From Micromonospora sp. WMMD1120 (GTDB lineage: Bacteria > Actinomycetota > Actinomycetes > Mycobacteriales > Micromonosporaceae): a stretch of DNA of 64,000 bases. Location: positions 2,202,501-2,266,500 of the forward strand of contig NZ_JARUBO010000005.1 in the NCBI RefSeq assembly GCF_029626235.1, in the 5' to 3' direction. The notes under the pieces were generated by a model, which was given only the letters and a program-made list of their open reading frames with translations, made no database searches and had not been told where the DNA came from. Of the stretch, positions 33,115 through 42,222 are shown piece after piece (position 1 is the first letter of the stretch; each line of letters starts with the position of its first letter). The position numbers were made by a program, and so were the translations under genes.

Positions 33115-33585
33115 TCAGCCGATGTACGGCACGGCCCGAGCCTCGAGTGCGTGGTCGATGCGGAGCCGCATCGAGGGGTGGATTTCCAACAGTGGGAGCT
33201 CGGCGGGATCCACCCAGCGAACCTGGCGTGACTCGCTGGACGTCGTCAGGACCCCTCCAACCGGTCTCGCCGTGAAGCACAGCGAGAACTGCTGGCGCAC
33301 TTCACCGTCGTCGTAGGCCATCACGTGGTGGGGATTGGTGTAGGTGCCGACCAAACCCGTGACCTCCACCTCGATGCCCGTCTCCTCGTGCACTTCCCGC
33401 ACCACCGTGTCGGAGATCGACTCTCCGATGTCATGCCCACCACCAGGTAGAGCCCACAGGTTGTTGTCCGTACGGTGGATCATCAACAACTCACCTTGTT
33501 CGTTACGCACCGCCGCAACCACCGACGGCACCACACTGTTGGCCTCGGGGGCGTTCGGATCGTTGAAGAAGTCGCGGCGTGGCAT
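33115..33585 (-). CDS. Nudix hydrolase
   Basis: 156 residues with a canonical Nudix box GGGHDIGESISDTVVREVHE followed by ETGI, giving all Mg-binding glutamates. The opening segment (NSVVPSVVAAVRNEQGELLM) is typical of MutT/ADP-ribose-type hydrolases. Its start lies three bases after the stop of the DUF5919 gene, so the two are translationally linked. The substrate is unknown; the HD partner suggests consecutive nucleotide-phosphate hydrolysis. Confidence 0.9.
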   Translation of the reverse strand: MPRRDFFNDPNAPEANSVVPSVVAAVRNEQGELLMIHRTDNNLWALPGGGHDIGESISDTVVREVHEETGIEVEVTGLVGTYTNPHHVMAYDDGEVRQQFSLCFTARPVGGVLTTSSESRQVRWVDPAELPLLEIHPSMRLRIDHALEARAVPYIG

Positions 33586-33588
33586 CCG

Positions 33589-34359
33589 TCATCTCCCGTC
33601 GAACGTGGCGATCACCGCGTTGATGTCCGAAGTGCGCTCCGCCTGGGTCCAGACCCGGTCGAAGCTGGTGAGGTAATGGTCAACGACCCGGCCGCCAGGC
33701 ACGCGCCGGAGGTGTAACACCGGGTTGTGAGCGGCAGTAGATCCATACACGTGGGTGTTGACTAGCATGGTTTCGTCCACTCGGAAGATGGATGCGTACA
33801 ATGTCGTGTCGTGCAGCCGGACCTCCACGCCAGGGATCGCCAGGATGGGCTCGTAGTAGCGCAGGCTCAGCAGCACCCGGTGGGCGAGGCCAATCCCGAA
33901 GCCCTCTTCGTCTCCCCGGCGACGCACTGCAGCACCGTTCGGATCGGCCAGCAGGACCCGTATCCGGCAGCCCTGGCGGGCTCGCTCACCGAGTTGGGTG
34001 ATGTCGTGGAGCTCAGGCAGAAACAGGCCGGCAAAGACGAGGATGTCGACTGACTCCCGCGCCTGCTGGATCAGCGACCTCCACAGCTCCAACGGCACCG
34101 CCGACCTGGACGGATAGAACTCGACCATCTCGGCACGCCCTGCGGACACCGTCCTGGGATCGTCCACCACCGACGGCCACAGATATGTCTCGTCTACGCC
34201 AAGCAGGTCGGCAGCCGCAACGCGGTGAGCGCGGTGCGGGACGCGATCACGGGTGATCCAGCGCTCAACGGTCTTCGGATCAACCCCGAGCAGCTCTGCG
34301 CAACGCTGAGTAGTCAGCTCTCTTGCTGACACAGCCCCCCGTAGACGCTCGTTCGGCAT
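33589..34359 (-). CDS. HTH-DUF5919 regulator
   Basis: 256 residues. The N-terminus is an XRE-like HTH (TTQRCAELLGVDPKTVERWI, HRVAAADLLGVDETYLWP). The remaining 170 residues are DUF5919, which resembles a phospholipase D-type fold: EFYPSRSAVPLELWRSLI, SVDILVFAGLFLPEL, RIRVLLADPNG and YGSTAAHNPVLHLRR. The family is common in Streptomyces next to Nudix and HD genes, as here. It probably autoregulates the operon; whether the C-terminal domain has catalytic activity is unknown. Confidence 0.85.
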   Translation of the reverse strand: MPNERLRGAVSARELTTQRCAELLGVDPKTVERWITRDRVPHRAHRVAAADLLGVDETYLWPSVVDDPRTVSAGRAEMVEFYPSRSAVPLELWRSLIQQARESVDILVFAGLFLPELHDITQLGERARQGCRIRVLLADPNGAAVRRRGDEEGFGIGLAHRVLLSLRYYEPILAIPGVEVRLHDTTLYASIFRVDETMLVNTHVYGSTAAHNPVLHLRRVPGGRVVDHYLTSFDRVWTQAERTSDINAVIATFDGR

Positions 34360-34571
34360 CAGAGGCCGAGACTCGACGAGGGACGCATAGGGGCGTTTAT
34401 ACCCCCGTCGAGACGTCCGCGAAAGTCCCTGACCGGCGGTGGCCGGATCCCCACGATCAGCGATCGGATTGTGGGCGCGGTTGAACGCAAGTAAGCCGCA
34501 CTTCTGTCATCCCAGAAGCCGACTTGCAGCAGCTCTCGCGTTGGCATCACAGCACGTTCGGGGAGGACGCC

Positions 34572-34934
34572 TTGACCACGAGGGCCATGAACACCAGCAC
34601 CACCACGACCGCTGCGATCGGGGCGCAGACCACGAGGTATCCGGAGTGGCGAGCCTACGGCCAGACCGATCCGAGCTGGTGGATCGACGGGCATCTCGGG
34701 GGCCGGTCGCTTGCCGAACTGCTGCGTCAGCGTGACATCGGCTCCTTGTTCCGCTTCCTGAAATCGCGGGGGTGGAGCCAGGCGGCGATCGCCGCAGCCA
34801 CCGGAACCACCGAGAACCAGGTTCGAGCGGTCATTCAGGGGCGCCAGCGAGTCACCTCTTATGACGTGCTCGAACGGATCGCCGAAAGACTCGACATTCC
34901 ACGGGGTCTGATGGGGCTCGCGTACGAGAAGTGA
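34572..34934 (+). CDS. Stand-alone XRE-type DNA-binding protein, paralog of the split regulator
   Basis: About 120 residues from a TTG with GGGGAGGA upstream; an ATG at 34587 has a poorly placed RBS. The sequence DPSWWIDGHLGGRSLAELL, LFRFLKSRGWSQAAIAAATG and SYDVLERIAERLDIPRGLMG closely parallels the HTH half of the regulator at 30098. It ends at LAYEK, where the TPR half would begin in full-length relatives. It may be a natural HTH-only regulator, or a truncated copy that competes for the same operators. Confidence 0.75.
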   Translation: MTTRAMNTSTTTTAAIGAQTTRYPEWRAYGQTDPSWWIDGHLGGRSLAELLRQRDIGSLFRFLKSRGWSQAAIAAATGTTENQVRAVIQGRQRVTSYDVLERIAERLDIPRGLMGLAYEK

Positions 34935-35142
34935 TGCGCGCCGAACGGTGGCGCCGAAGATCTGAGGCGCATCGCGGCCCCCACCGCTGAGGGAACTCAT
35001 GGTGGCCGGCCACCGTGGGGCTGGCTCTGACTCGGGAAGCACGCGATTGTCGATGGTCACAACTATCGACGATGACCTGTCGGCGCTTCTTTTTCGGGTC
35101 GACGGAATTCATCAAACTATTGTGCTTGAGAAAGGTTCCTAG

Positions 35143-36549
35143 GTGTACGAAGAGAGCGAGCTTGAGCGTTACGGCTATCGGCAGGAGTTGGCCCGGCGGC
35201 TGCGGTTCCGGGACCTGGTCGCGTACGGGTTGGTGTACATGGTGCCGATCGCGCCGATGGCGATCTTCGGCAGCGTGTACGCCGGCTCCGGCGGGATGGT
35301 GGCCCTGGCCTACGCGGTGGGTGTGGTGGCGTTGGTGTTCACCGCGTTCTCGTACGCGCAGATGGTGAAGGCGTTCCCGATGTCGGGCAGCGTCTACAAC
35401 TACGCGGGTCGGGGTATCAGCGCGCCGGTCGGTTTCCTGGCCGGCTGGGTGATCCTGCTGGACTACGTTCTCGTGCCGGGTCTGCTGTATCTGGTGGCGT
35501 CGGTGGCGATGCACGCCACCGTGCCGGCGGTGCCGGTGTGGTTGTGGCTGCTCGGCTTCGTCGCGGTCAACACGGTTGTCAACTCGGTTGGGATTCGGAT
35601 GACCGCGATGGTGACCCGGGTGATGCTGGTCGGTGAGTTGATCGTCCTGGCGGTCTTCCTGGCTGTCGCCGGTTGGGCTCTCGCCTCGGGCCAGGGCCGG
35701 TTCAGTTGGGAGGCGTTCTACAACGCCGACACGTTCACCTGGTCCCTGGTGGCGGGGGCGGTGTCGATCGCGGTGCTGTCGTTCCTGGGCTTCGACGGCA
35801 TCTCCATGCTGGCCGAGGAGACCAAGGGCGGTTCCCGGCAGATCGGCCGGGCCATGGCCGCCGTCCTCGTCCTGGCCGGGGTGCTGTTTATCGCCCAGAC
35901 GTGGCTGGCCGCGATGCTCGTCCCCGACCCCGGCACCCTCCTCGCGGAGGGCGATGTGAACGGCACCGCCTTCTACGACGCCGCAGCCGTGGCCGGTGGA
36001 GGCTGGCTGGCGACGTTGTGCGCGATCGCGACGGCGATCGCGTGGGGCTTGCCGAATTCGATGGTCGCCCAGGTCGCCACGTCCCGGCTGCTGTATGCGA
36101 TGGCCCCGGACCGGCAACTGCCCGCCTTCTTGGCGAAGGTGTCGATCCGCTGGAACGTGCCGATCAACGCCACTCTGCTCACCGGCGCCGTGTCCCTGGT
36201 GCTCGGCCTGTACATGGCGACCCGCGCCGACGGGATCACCGTGTTGTCGTCGCTGATCAACTTCGGGGCGATGGTCGCCTTCCTGGTCCTGCACGTCTCC
36301 GTGGTGGTGCACCACCTCATCCGTCAGCGCAGCGGGAACTGGTGGGCGCACCTGGTCATGCCCGGTATCGGGTTCGCGATCCTCGCCTACGTGGTGGTCA
36401 ACGCCAACATCGCCGCGCAGCGCCTCGGCCTGGCCTGGCTCGCCCTGGGCATGGTCGTTCTCGCCGGCCTCTACCTGGCCGGCCGCCGGCCCGCCCTGTC
36501 GGGTCTGGCGCCCGCGCAGCCGCTCGCCCGCCACGTGGAACGGGTGTGA
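35143..36549 (+). CDS. APC-superfamily amino acid/amine permease
   Basis: 468 residues with about 12 hydrophobic helices. APC family features: FRDLVAYGLVYMVPIAPMAI in helix 1, FPMSGSVYNYAGRGISAP in helix 3, and SFLGFDGISMLAEETKGG between helices 6 and 7. It imports an amino acid, amide or polyamine by proton symport. The GTG start has AAAGG upstream. It is six bases before the acetamidase gene, and such pairs take up and hydrolyse amides or nitrogen compounds, giving ammonia and acid. Confidence 0.9.
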   Translation: MYEESELERYGYRQELARRLRFRDLVAYGLVYMVPIAPMAIFGSVYAGSGGMVALAYAVGVVALVFTAFSYAQMVKAFPMSGSVYNYAGRGISAPVGFLAGWVILLDYVLVPGLLYLVASVAMHATVPAVPVWLWLLGFVAVNTVVNSVGIRMTAMVTRVMLVGELIVLAVFLAVAGWALASGQGRFSWEAFYNADTFTWSLVAGAVSIAVLSFLGFDGISMLAEETKGGSRQIGRAMAAVLVLAGVLFIAQTWLAAMLVPDPGTLLAEGDVNGTAFYDAAAVAGGGWLATLCAIATAIAWGLPNSMVAQVATSRLLYAMAPDRQLPAFLAKVSIRWNVPINATLLTGAVSLVLGLYMATRADGITVLSSLINFGAMVAFLVLHVSVVVHHLIRQRSGNWWAHLVMPGIGFAILAYVVVNANIAAQRLGLAWLALGMVVLAGLYLAGRRPALSGLAPAQPLARHVERV

Positions 36550-36554
36550 CCGCC

Positions 36555-37574
36555 ATGGACACGATCACCTACCGTCCCGCCCGCGACGAGCTGGCCTACA
36601 CCTTCGGCGGGCGGATGCCGGTGGCCCACGTTCGCTCCGGCGACGTGCTGCAGGTGTTCACCGAGGACTGCTTCGGTGGTCTCGTGCGAGGGCCGGCGGA
36701 CCTGCCGTCGCAGGTGTGCCGCATGCCGTACCTGAACCCGGTGTCCGGACCGTTCTTCGTTGAGGACGCCGAGCCCGGCGACACCCTCGCGGTCCATCTC
36801 GCCGCCATCACCCCCGCCCGCGACTGGGGTGTGTCCTCGACGTTCCCGCACTTCGGGGCGTTGACCGGTACGTCCCACACCGCCACCCTGCAGCCGCCGC
36901 TGGATGAGCGGGTGTGGGTGTACGACATCGACCGGCACGCCGGCACGGTCCGCTTCCACGCCACGGCCAGCGACCACACCGTCGACCTGCCGCTGGACCC
37001 GATGATCGGCACGATCGGGGTGGCGCCCGGTGGGTTCGAGGCCCGCTCCACGATCGTCCCCGACATGCACGGCGGGAACCTGGACACCCCGCAGCTGCGC
37101 GCCGGCACGACTCTCTACCTGGGGGTGAACGTGCACGGGGCGATGCTCGCCCTCGGCGACGGACACGCCCGCCAAGGCGAAGGCGAAGGCTGCGGCGTCG
37201 GGGTGGAGATCGCCACGACCACCACCCTGGCCATCGAGGTCATCAAGGGCACCCCGACGGTGTGGCCCCGGCTGGAGACCGACACGTCGATCATGTCGAT
37301 TGGCTGTGCCCGGCCTCTGGAGGATGCCTACCGGATCGCCCACCGCGACCTGGTGGCCTGGGCCAGCACGCTCACCGGTTTGGAAGAGCTCGACGCCTAC
37401 CAACTGATCTCGCAGGCTGGCAGGGCGCCGATCGGCAACGTGTGCGACCCGAACTACACGGTCCTCGCCGCCGTGGACAAGACGCTGCTTCCGGACCCGA
37501 CCGCCGCCTACACGGGGGTACACGCCCGGCTGCGGCAGCATGTGGCCGGGCTGCGGGAGGAGCCGCCGCGATGA
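36555..37574 (+). CDS. Acetamidase/formamidase family amidohydrolase
   Basis: 339 residues from the ATG at 36555. FmdA_AmdA family signs are the early RSGDVLQVFTEDCFGG, the Asp/His cluster in PDMHGGNLDTPQLRAG, LGDGHARQGEGEGCGVGVE and the closing NVCDPNYTVLAAVDK. It hydrolyses short amides such as formamide or acetamide to ammonia and the acid in the cytosol. It is tightly linked to the permease (5-base gap) and overlaps the next gene by an ATGA. The length fits the family. Confidence 0.92.
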   Translation: MDTITYRPARDELAYTFGGRMPVAHVRSGDVLQVFTEDCFGGLVRGPADLPSQVCRMPYLNPVSGPFFVEDAEPGDTLAVHLAAITPARDWGVSSTFPHFGALTGTSHTATLQPPLDERVWVYDIDRHAGTVRFHATASDHTVDLPLDPMIGTIGVAPGGFEARSTIVPDMHGGNLDTPQLRAGTTLYLGVNVHGAMLALGDGHARQGEGEGCGVGVEIATTTTLAIEVIKGTPTVWPRLETDTSIMSIGCARPLEDAYRIAHRDLVAWASTLTGLEELDAYQLISQAGRAPIGNVCDPNYTVLAAVDKTLLPDPTAAYTGVHARLRQHVAGLREEPPR

Positions 37575-38257
37575 CCGCGTCGATTCCGCAGCTGCCGTTG
37601 CGCGACGAACTGTTCCTGCTCGGCCACAACGACGACACCGGCCAACCCCACATCCACCGCCAAGCCCTCGCCCTCGGCATGGCCGGCGCGGTCCTGACCG
37701 ACCTGTACCTGGCCGGACGGATCACCCTCGACGACCCGAACGACGACACCCGCCCGGCCGCCGACCAGCGGCTCCGGCTCCGCCTCGATCGGCCCGTCGG
37801 CGACCTCATCGCCGACACCGCTATCACCTCGGTCCGCTACGCCAATCCCGCCCCGACGCTGCGGGGATGGCTGCCATGGTTCGCCGCCGACGACCTGTAC
37901 GAACGCACCCGCGCCGGCCTGCACGCCGGCGGGATCCTGCACCGCACCAGCCGACGCCGCCTCGGCGGGCTCGCCCGCACCGAGGTCTACCTCGCCACCG
38001 ACAGCAAATGGGCGGTCGTAGCGAGGTCCCGGCTGCGGTACCTCGCCGCCGGACGCGAACCGCCCGACAACCACACCGCCGCCCTTGCCGGCCTCGTCGC
38101 CGTCCTCGGCCTCGCCACCCACCTATACCTCGACGACACCAACGCCGTCACCGCTCAGCTGCGGGCGATCGCCGAGCAGCACTACCGGCCGGTACGCGAC
38201 ATCACCGCCGCGGTCGACGCCGCCGTCGGTGACCTCGCCACCGCCGCCTACCGCTGA
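37571..38257 (+). CDS. GPP34 (GOLPH3/VPS74) family protein
   Basis: 228 residues, starting in an ATGA overlap on the amidase stop. GOLPH3-like features: LPLRDELFLLGHNDDTGQP, ALALGMAGAVLTDLYLAGRI and ADDLYERTRAGLHAGGILHR. Eukaryotic relatives bind phosphatidylinositol 4-phosphate and glycosyltransferases; bacterial ones occur in actinomycetes, often in accessory clusters, with unknown roles. Its placement after a permease and an amidase looks incidental, but translational coupling suggests co-expression. Confidence 0.85.
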   Translation: MTASIPQLPLRDELFLLGHNDDTGQPHIHRQALALGMAGAVLTDLYLAGRITLDDPNDDTRPAADQRLRLRLDRPVGDLIADTAITSVRYANPAPTLRGWLPWFAADDLYERTRAGLHAGGILHRTSRRRLGGLARTEVYLATDSKWAVVARSRLRYLAAGREPPDNHTAALAGLVAVLGLATHLYLDDTNAVTAQLRAIAEQHYRPVRDITAAVDAAVGDLATAAYR

Positions 38258-38288
38258 CCCCCATCACAGATTTCCGGAGCTATCGACC

Positions 38289-39266
38289 GTGATCCACCCA
38301 CCTCACCCACCCGCGATGTCCACGGATCTGCCGGCCCGCTGGCGTCGGCGGCCCGCCGTCAGGATCGCTGCTGCGCTGTGCGTGCTGGGCCTGCTCGCCG
38401 CTGCCGCCCTCGTGCCCGTATGGGCTGCCACTCACACCCCCGCGTCGGAGAGCAGCCGCTGGCAGGTCACCTCGCCCGCCCCAACGAGTGCCGCTCCATG
38501 TGAGATCCCCGCGCCGCTGACCGCCGCCGAGCTGCGCGCCTTCGCTGCGCGGACCGCCGCGACGCCACCCACCGCCCTCCCCGCACCGCAGCCAGCCGCC
38601 CACGTGCTTCCTCAGGTAGCCGCCGAGGCTCGCTGCGACGTCCCAGGCCGGTTCTCATTCGTGCAGATGCAGCAATGGGCCGCCGACACCCACATCGACG
38701 CAGGACACGCGACCAGCAGCGTCGTGGTCTTCCAGCATCGGTACTGGCGCGCCGACAACGGCTCCGGACGGGCCATCAGCCTGCGCCACTCACCCGGCCC
38801 GCAACCCGCCACCGACGAGACCTACCCGGCGGGCGCGCTCGACGGGAGCATCGGCCCGGTCGCGGCCGACCCCGCCGGACTCACCGAGCAGATCGCCAGT
38901 ATCACGCCCCCGTTCCTCGGCGCGCCGGCGGTCCTAGACGCCATTGCCGGCCTGACCACCTGGCGCACACCCGACCGCGACGCCCGCACCGCCATCCTCG
39001 CCCTGCTCACCGACACCGAAGGGCTCACCTACCACCCACAGGTGCGAGACCGCGCCGGCCGCACCGGTGTCGGCGTCAGCGCCACCCGAGAGAACGGCAT
39101 TGTCCGCGGGCTGCTCATCCTGCACCCCACCACCGGCGAGGTCCTCGCCCACGAACGCGCCCACTTCCAGCTCTTGCAGGGCCAACAGCCCCGCACCGGC
39201 CGTGTCGAGGACTACCTGCTGTTCTGCGCCCACACCCGCACGAGCACCACCAATACGCCCGGATGA
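38289..39266 (+). CDS. Membrane-anchored extracytoplasmic protein (CU044_5270-like)
   Basis: 325 residues from the GTG at 38289 (GGAG nine bases upstream); an ATG at 38316 is an alternative. A basic stretch (RWRRRPAVR) and one hydrophobic segment (IAAALCVLGLLAAAALVPVW) near residue 25-45 form an N-terminal anchor. The outer domain has two Cys, a Pro/Ala-rich region, and a beta-rich C-terminus (YHPQVRDRAGRTGVGVSATR, LLILHPTTGEVLAHE) like CU044_5270 family proteins. Those usually accompany ECF sigma factors; none is seen here. Confidence 0.72.
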   Translation: MIHPPHPPAMSTDLPARWRRRPAVRIAAALCVLGLLAAAALVPVWAATHTPASESSRWQVTSPAPTSAAPCEIPAPLTAAELRAFAARTAATPPTALPAPQPAAHVLPQVAAEARCDVPGRFSFVQMQQWAADTHIDAGHATSSVVVFQHRYWRADNGSGRAISLRHSPGPQPATDETYPAGALDGSIGPVAADPAGLTEQIASITPPFLGAPAVLDAIAGLTTWRTPDRDARTAILALLTDTEGLTYHPQVRDRAGRTGVGVSATRENGIVRGLLILHPTTGEVLAHERAHFQLLQGQQPRTGRVEDYLLFCAHTRTSTTNTPG

Positions 39267-39324
39267 CCGCGTCGCCAACCACGCGGCAACTCCCACCCAG
39301 TACCGCAAAGACGAAGGAATCCCC

Positions 39325-40098
39325 ATGGACGCCACTGCTCGCATCCGCGCCGCCCGCTGGACCGACAAGGACAAGGTCGCCGCGCTCATCGGCGACGCCC
39401 TGCATCCTGACCCGTTGGCTGCCTGGCTTGTCCCCGAGACGACCCACCGGCGCCGCATCCTCACCGAGGTAGCGGCGATCTGGGTGGAGCACGCCATGTT
39501 CTACGGCGACATCCACGTCACCGACGACCTGAGCGCCGCCACCGTCGGTTTCCACCGCTACCGGCCCATCCCACCACCGGCCAACTACCACAGTCGATTG
39601 CTCGACGCCGCCGGGCTTCACGCCGACGGCTTCGACCAGCTCGACACCCTGCTGTCCGAGTCCCGACCCACCGAGCCGCACTACCAGCTGGCATTCCTCG
39701 CCGTACACCCCGACGCCCGAGGCGCGGGACGGGCGACGGCGATGCTCACCCACCACCGCAACCGACTCGACCGCATCGACCTGCCCTCCTGGACCGACAC
39801 CACCACCGAGGCCCACATCCTGTACGCCCGTCACGGCTACACCCCACGAACGCCGATCGCCCTGCCCGACGGGCCGACCCTGCAGCCCATGCGCCGCAAC
39901 CCCGAACGCCGCGGCGCCGTCCCGATCAACGCCGCCCGCGGGCACGGGAGCTGTCCGGCGACGGAGCGTCCTGTACCCCGAGGTTCTTCACCTGGGGGTT
40001 TCGAATGCCCGTCCCGGGGCGGTCCGCTCCCGCCGTCACTGTCGCCCCCGCAGCCCCAGGCGGACCTCAACCCGGAGGCAGGTGATCGGGTAGCCTGA
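39325..40098 (+). CDS. GNAT-family N-acetyltransferase
   Basis: 257 residues from ATG with GAAGGAA upstream. The acetyl-CoA loop is clear (FLAVHPDARGAGRATAML). Residues 1-190 fit a GNAT domain ending at ARHGYTPRTPIALPDG. The last 60 residues are Pro/Arg/Gly-rich, have no family similarity and run to ten bases before tRNA-Lys, so a frameshift or lost stop probably extended the gene. The acetylation substrate is unknown. Confidence 0.82.
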   Translation: MDATARIRAARWTDKDKVAALIGDALHPDPLAAWLVPETTHRRRILTEVAAIWVEHAMFYGDIHVTDDLSAATVGFHRYRPIPPPANYHSRLLDAAGLHADGFDQLDTLLSESRPTEPHYQLAFLAVHPDARGAGRATAMLTHHRNRLDRIDLPSWTDTTTEAHILYARHGYTPRTPIALPDGPTLQPMRRNPERRGAVPINAARGHGSCPATERPVPRGSSPGGFECPSRGGPLPPSLSPPQPQADLNPEAGDRVA

Positions 40099-40107
40099 TG
40101 GCCCTAC

Positions 40108-40182
40108 GGGCCGTTAGCTCAATGGCAGAGCTGAGGACTTTTAATCCTTAGGTTCTGGGTTCGAGTCCCAGGCGGCCCACCA
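40108..40182 (+). tRNA. tRNA-Lys (UUU), CCA encoded
   Basis: The cloverleaf folds cleanly. The acceptor stem is GGGCCGT with GCGGCCC, D-arm TAGCTCAATGGCAGAGCTG, anticodon loop CTTTTAA with anticodon TTT, and T-arm CTGGGTTCGAGTCCCAG. The discriminator A is at 40179, followed by CCA at 40180-40182. An integrase relic ends inside its 3' half on the opposite strand, so it serves as an attachment site. Confidence 0.95.
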
Positions 40183-40690
40183 GGTTTGGCATTGCGCGAA
40201 CGGGATCCGGTTCGTTGCCGTCGCCGGTGGACGTAGCGGCTGTCGCCGCGTCCACCCCGACGGGCTCGTTGCGCGGCAGCCAGAACACCGGGATAATCTC
40301 GTCGCCGATGATGCGTATCTCGGCGATCAGCTCTTCGATGATGGCCTTGCGCTCGGCTGAGTCGCCGTTGGTGATCACGTGTTCGAGGCGGCTCGGATCT
40401 TGGCGGGTTGCTGGGCGACGGTGCGACGGGTTCGTCGCTGATCAGGTCGGTGATCTCGTCGCGGCGGGCCTTAAGGGCCTCGATCTCGGTACGGAGTTCG
40501 CGAAATCGCGGGCCGGTGTCTTCCTCGTCCATGGTGCCGTTCTCGAACGCCGTCCGGTATTTGTCGCGTGCCGTGGTCTTGGCGGCGATGGCGGCTTCGA
40601 TGGCGTCGAGTTCACCGAGGCCAGCGAGAAGCTCGCGGAGGTCGGTGCGGAGATCACGATGCTGTACGCCGAGATCGACGATCTCACCGG
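40148..40690 (-). pseudogene. Serine-recombinase-type integrase C-terminal relic
   Basis: Two minus-strand frames joined near 40412 give the C-terminus of a large site-specific recombinase. Upstream is a coiled-coil part (ARDKYRTAFENGTMDEEDTG, then RFRELRTEIEALKARRDE) with DEPVAPSPS. Downstream are RLEHVITNGDSAERKAIIEE and AEIRIIGDEIIPVFW, ending NLVGRLGLEPRT within the tRNA. The last residues are the reverse complement of the tRNA T-arm, a common ending for integrases that use tRNA genes. The catalytic N-terminal domain is missing, and there is at least one frameshift. Confidence 0.75.
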
Positions 40691-41190
40691 TCAGCTCGCC
40701 GAGGAGCAGAAGGTGTGCGGGAGGGTCGAGGACCTGCGGCTGGGCTGGGAACTCGGAGAGATCGAGCTGACCGATCTGGAGCGGGACAACGAGCGCCTGC
40801 ACGCCCGGATCCGCTGGCTCGAATCTGAGCTGACCGCCCATCACGTGCACGTCGCCGGGCAGGAGAGTCCCGGCCAGATCATTCTGCCCGGCAACGTGGT
40901 CGAGACACTCGAACTGGCGGCCTGGTTGTCGTTGCTGTCCATCGGGGCCACCTCGGACGCGGGCGGCCGGGCTCGACGTGCACCCCCGGGCAGAACGGTG
41001 GGCAATCAAGATCTGGGCAGGCGCTCGCGACGCTGAACGCCTATGCCGAGGCGCAGTCGACCGGCGTCTGGACCAAACCGTTTTTGGCCTGGTGGAAAGC
41101 GCCTCCCTCAGGCGGCGCCGCGGTCCCGGCAACGTGGGTCGCGCTAAGCGAGGCGATAGCATCCGCTGGCGAGACAAACCCGACAGGGAC
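40627..41190 (+). pseudogene. Truncated, frameshifted coiled-coil gene fragment
   Basis: Beginning without a start, this frame has EKLAEVGAEITMLYAEIDDL, LRLGWELGEIELTDLERDNE, and HARIRWLESELTAHHVHVAG. After a shift between 40960 and 41020 it continues LATLNAYAEAQSTGVWTKPF and AWWKAPPSGGAAVPATWVAL. The pieces match a conserved actinomycete protein of unknown function in the same order. Its 5' part is replaced by the antisense integrase relic, so two decayed genes have been fused tail to tail. Confidence 0.6.
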
Positions 41191-41225
41191 GCATCGTTCG
41201 ACCAACCTGAACGAAGGAGCCGCCG

Positions 41226-42209
41226 ATGGCGCGGATGGTTATGCGGCCTGTTCCTGTCATGCTTGCGGCTACCGCAGCCGTCACCGGGGTGAGTGGCGCT
41301 GCAGGCGCCGTCTACGGCAGCGTTCGACGCTACCGGGCAGAAGGGCAGGTGCGGGAGCTGTGGGCTGCCTACTCAGACCGCCACAACGCGCACCTCGCCG
41401 AGCACGAAAGGACAAACGAACAGCTACGAGTGTTCGGCCGTAGGCATGAGCAGGTCCATGACAGCGTCGTCCTGCGGATGCGCGACATCCTGGTGCGAAA
41501 CAACATGCAGGTACGTGTCAGCGAGTTACTCGTTCTTGACGGAGTCGAGTTCTCCACCACCTTGCAGGTCATGGCGCAGCCGAAGCTCGACCTCGACATT
41601 GAGGGCTGGGCCCAGGGCCTGCTCCAGTCAGCCCAAGCCGGTCGTACCGTATGGAGTTTCCTGCAGGACGGGATGAACCGGATCGCGGTCGCCGGGACCG
41701 GGGCCGCCGCCTCGGAACTGCATGGCGCTGCCCGGACGGCCGCGCGTGAGGCGTACTTGGGTGGCGGGACGATTGCGTCGGGCGGCGGTGGCCGTGCTCT
41801 GGGTGACCTGCTGAGTAAAGCTGCGGTGGTCGGGGTGGCCGTTGGTATCGGTGGCGCAGCGGTGTATAAGCAGGGCGAGAAGGCTATGACCGAAGCCGAG
41901 AAGCACCGTACGGCGTTCGGTTTCGTCATTGAGAATCTGGATGTTGTCGACCGGCTCTTTCAGGGGGTGCGGGAGCAGGCGCAGGAAAAGGATCGCACCC
42001 TCACGTGGCTTGCCGAACGGGCGTCAAAGGCTATTGACGGTCTCGACGACGGCCCACTCGATGTGGTAATTCATGGTGATCGATTTGATATGGCATGGAG
42101 CTTGGTCAAAGCGGTGCAGAAGGTCGCTGTCGCACCCGTTGCAGGCAAGGACTCCTGCCTTGACTCTGACACCGGACGAATGATCTTCAAGTACCGCAAA
42201 CGCGCATAA
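41226..42209 (+). CDS. Glycine-rich membrane-associated protein of unknown function
   Basis: 327 residues from ATG with AAGGAG upstream. It has a hydrophobic N-terminal segment (VPVMLAATAAVTGVSGAAGA) and a second glycine-zipper-like hydrophobic segment (KAAVVGVAVGIGGAAVYKQG) at about residues 198-217. A helical N-terminal part (residues 35-100) and an acidic C-terminal helical domain flank it. Gly-zipper pairs can form membrane pores. It is followed by a 145-residue soluble partner 13 bases later. No named family is recognised. Confidence 0.7.
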   Translation: MARMVMRPVPVMLAATAAVTGVSGAAGAVYGSVRRYRAEGQVRELWAAYSDRHNAHLAEHERTNEQLRVFGRRHEQVHDSVVLRMRDILVRNNMQVRVSELLVLDGVEFSTTLQVMAQPKLDLDIEGWAQGLLQSAQAGRTVWSFLQDGMNRIAVAGTGAAASELHGAARTAAREAYLGGGTIASGGGGRALGDLLSKAAVVGVAVGIGGAAVYKQGEKAMTEAEKHRTAFGFVIENLDVVDRLFQGVREQAQEKDRTLTWLAERASKAIDGLDDGPLDVVIHGDRFDMAWSLVKAVQKVAVAPVAGKDSCLDSDTGRMIFKYRKRA

Positions 42210-42222
42210 GAGGGGAAGCTGC

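Noticed and set aside
35000..36534. 560-codon minus-strand frame across the permease gene
   Set aside because: It is His/Gln/Arg-rich repetitive shadow coding. The opposite strand encodes a clear 12-TM permease.
41178..41225. Single full-length gene spanning 40119-41177 on the minus strand
   Set aside because: Only its C-terminal half resembles an integrase; the upstream half is antisense to a recognisable plus-strand fragment.
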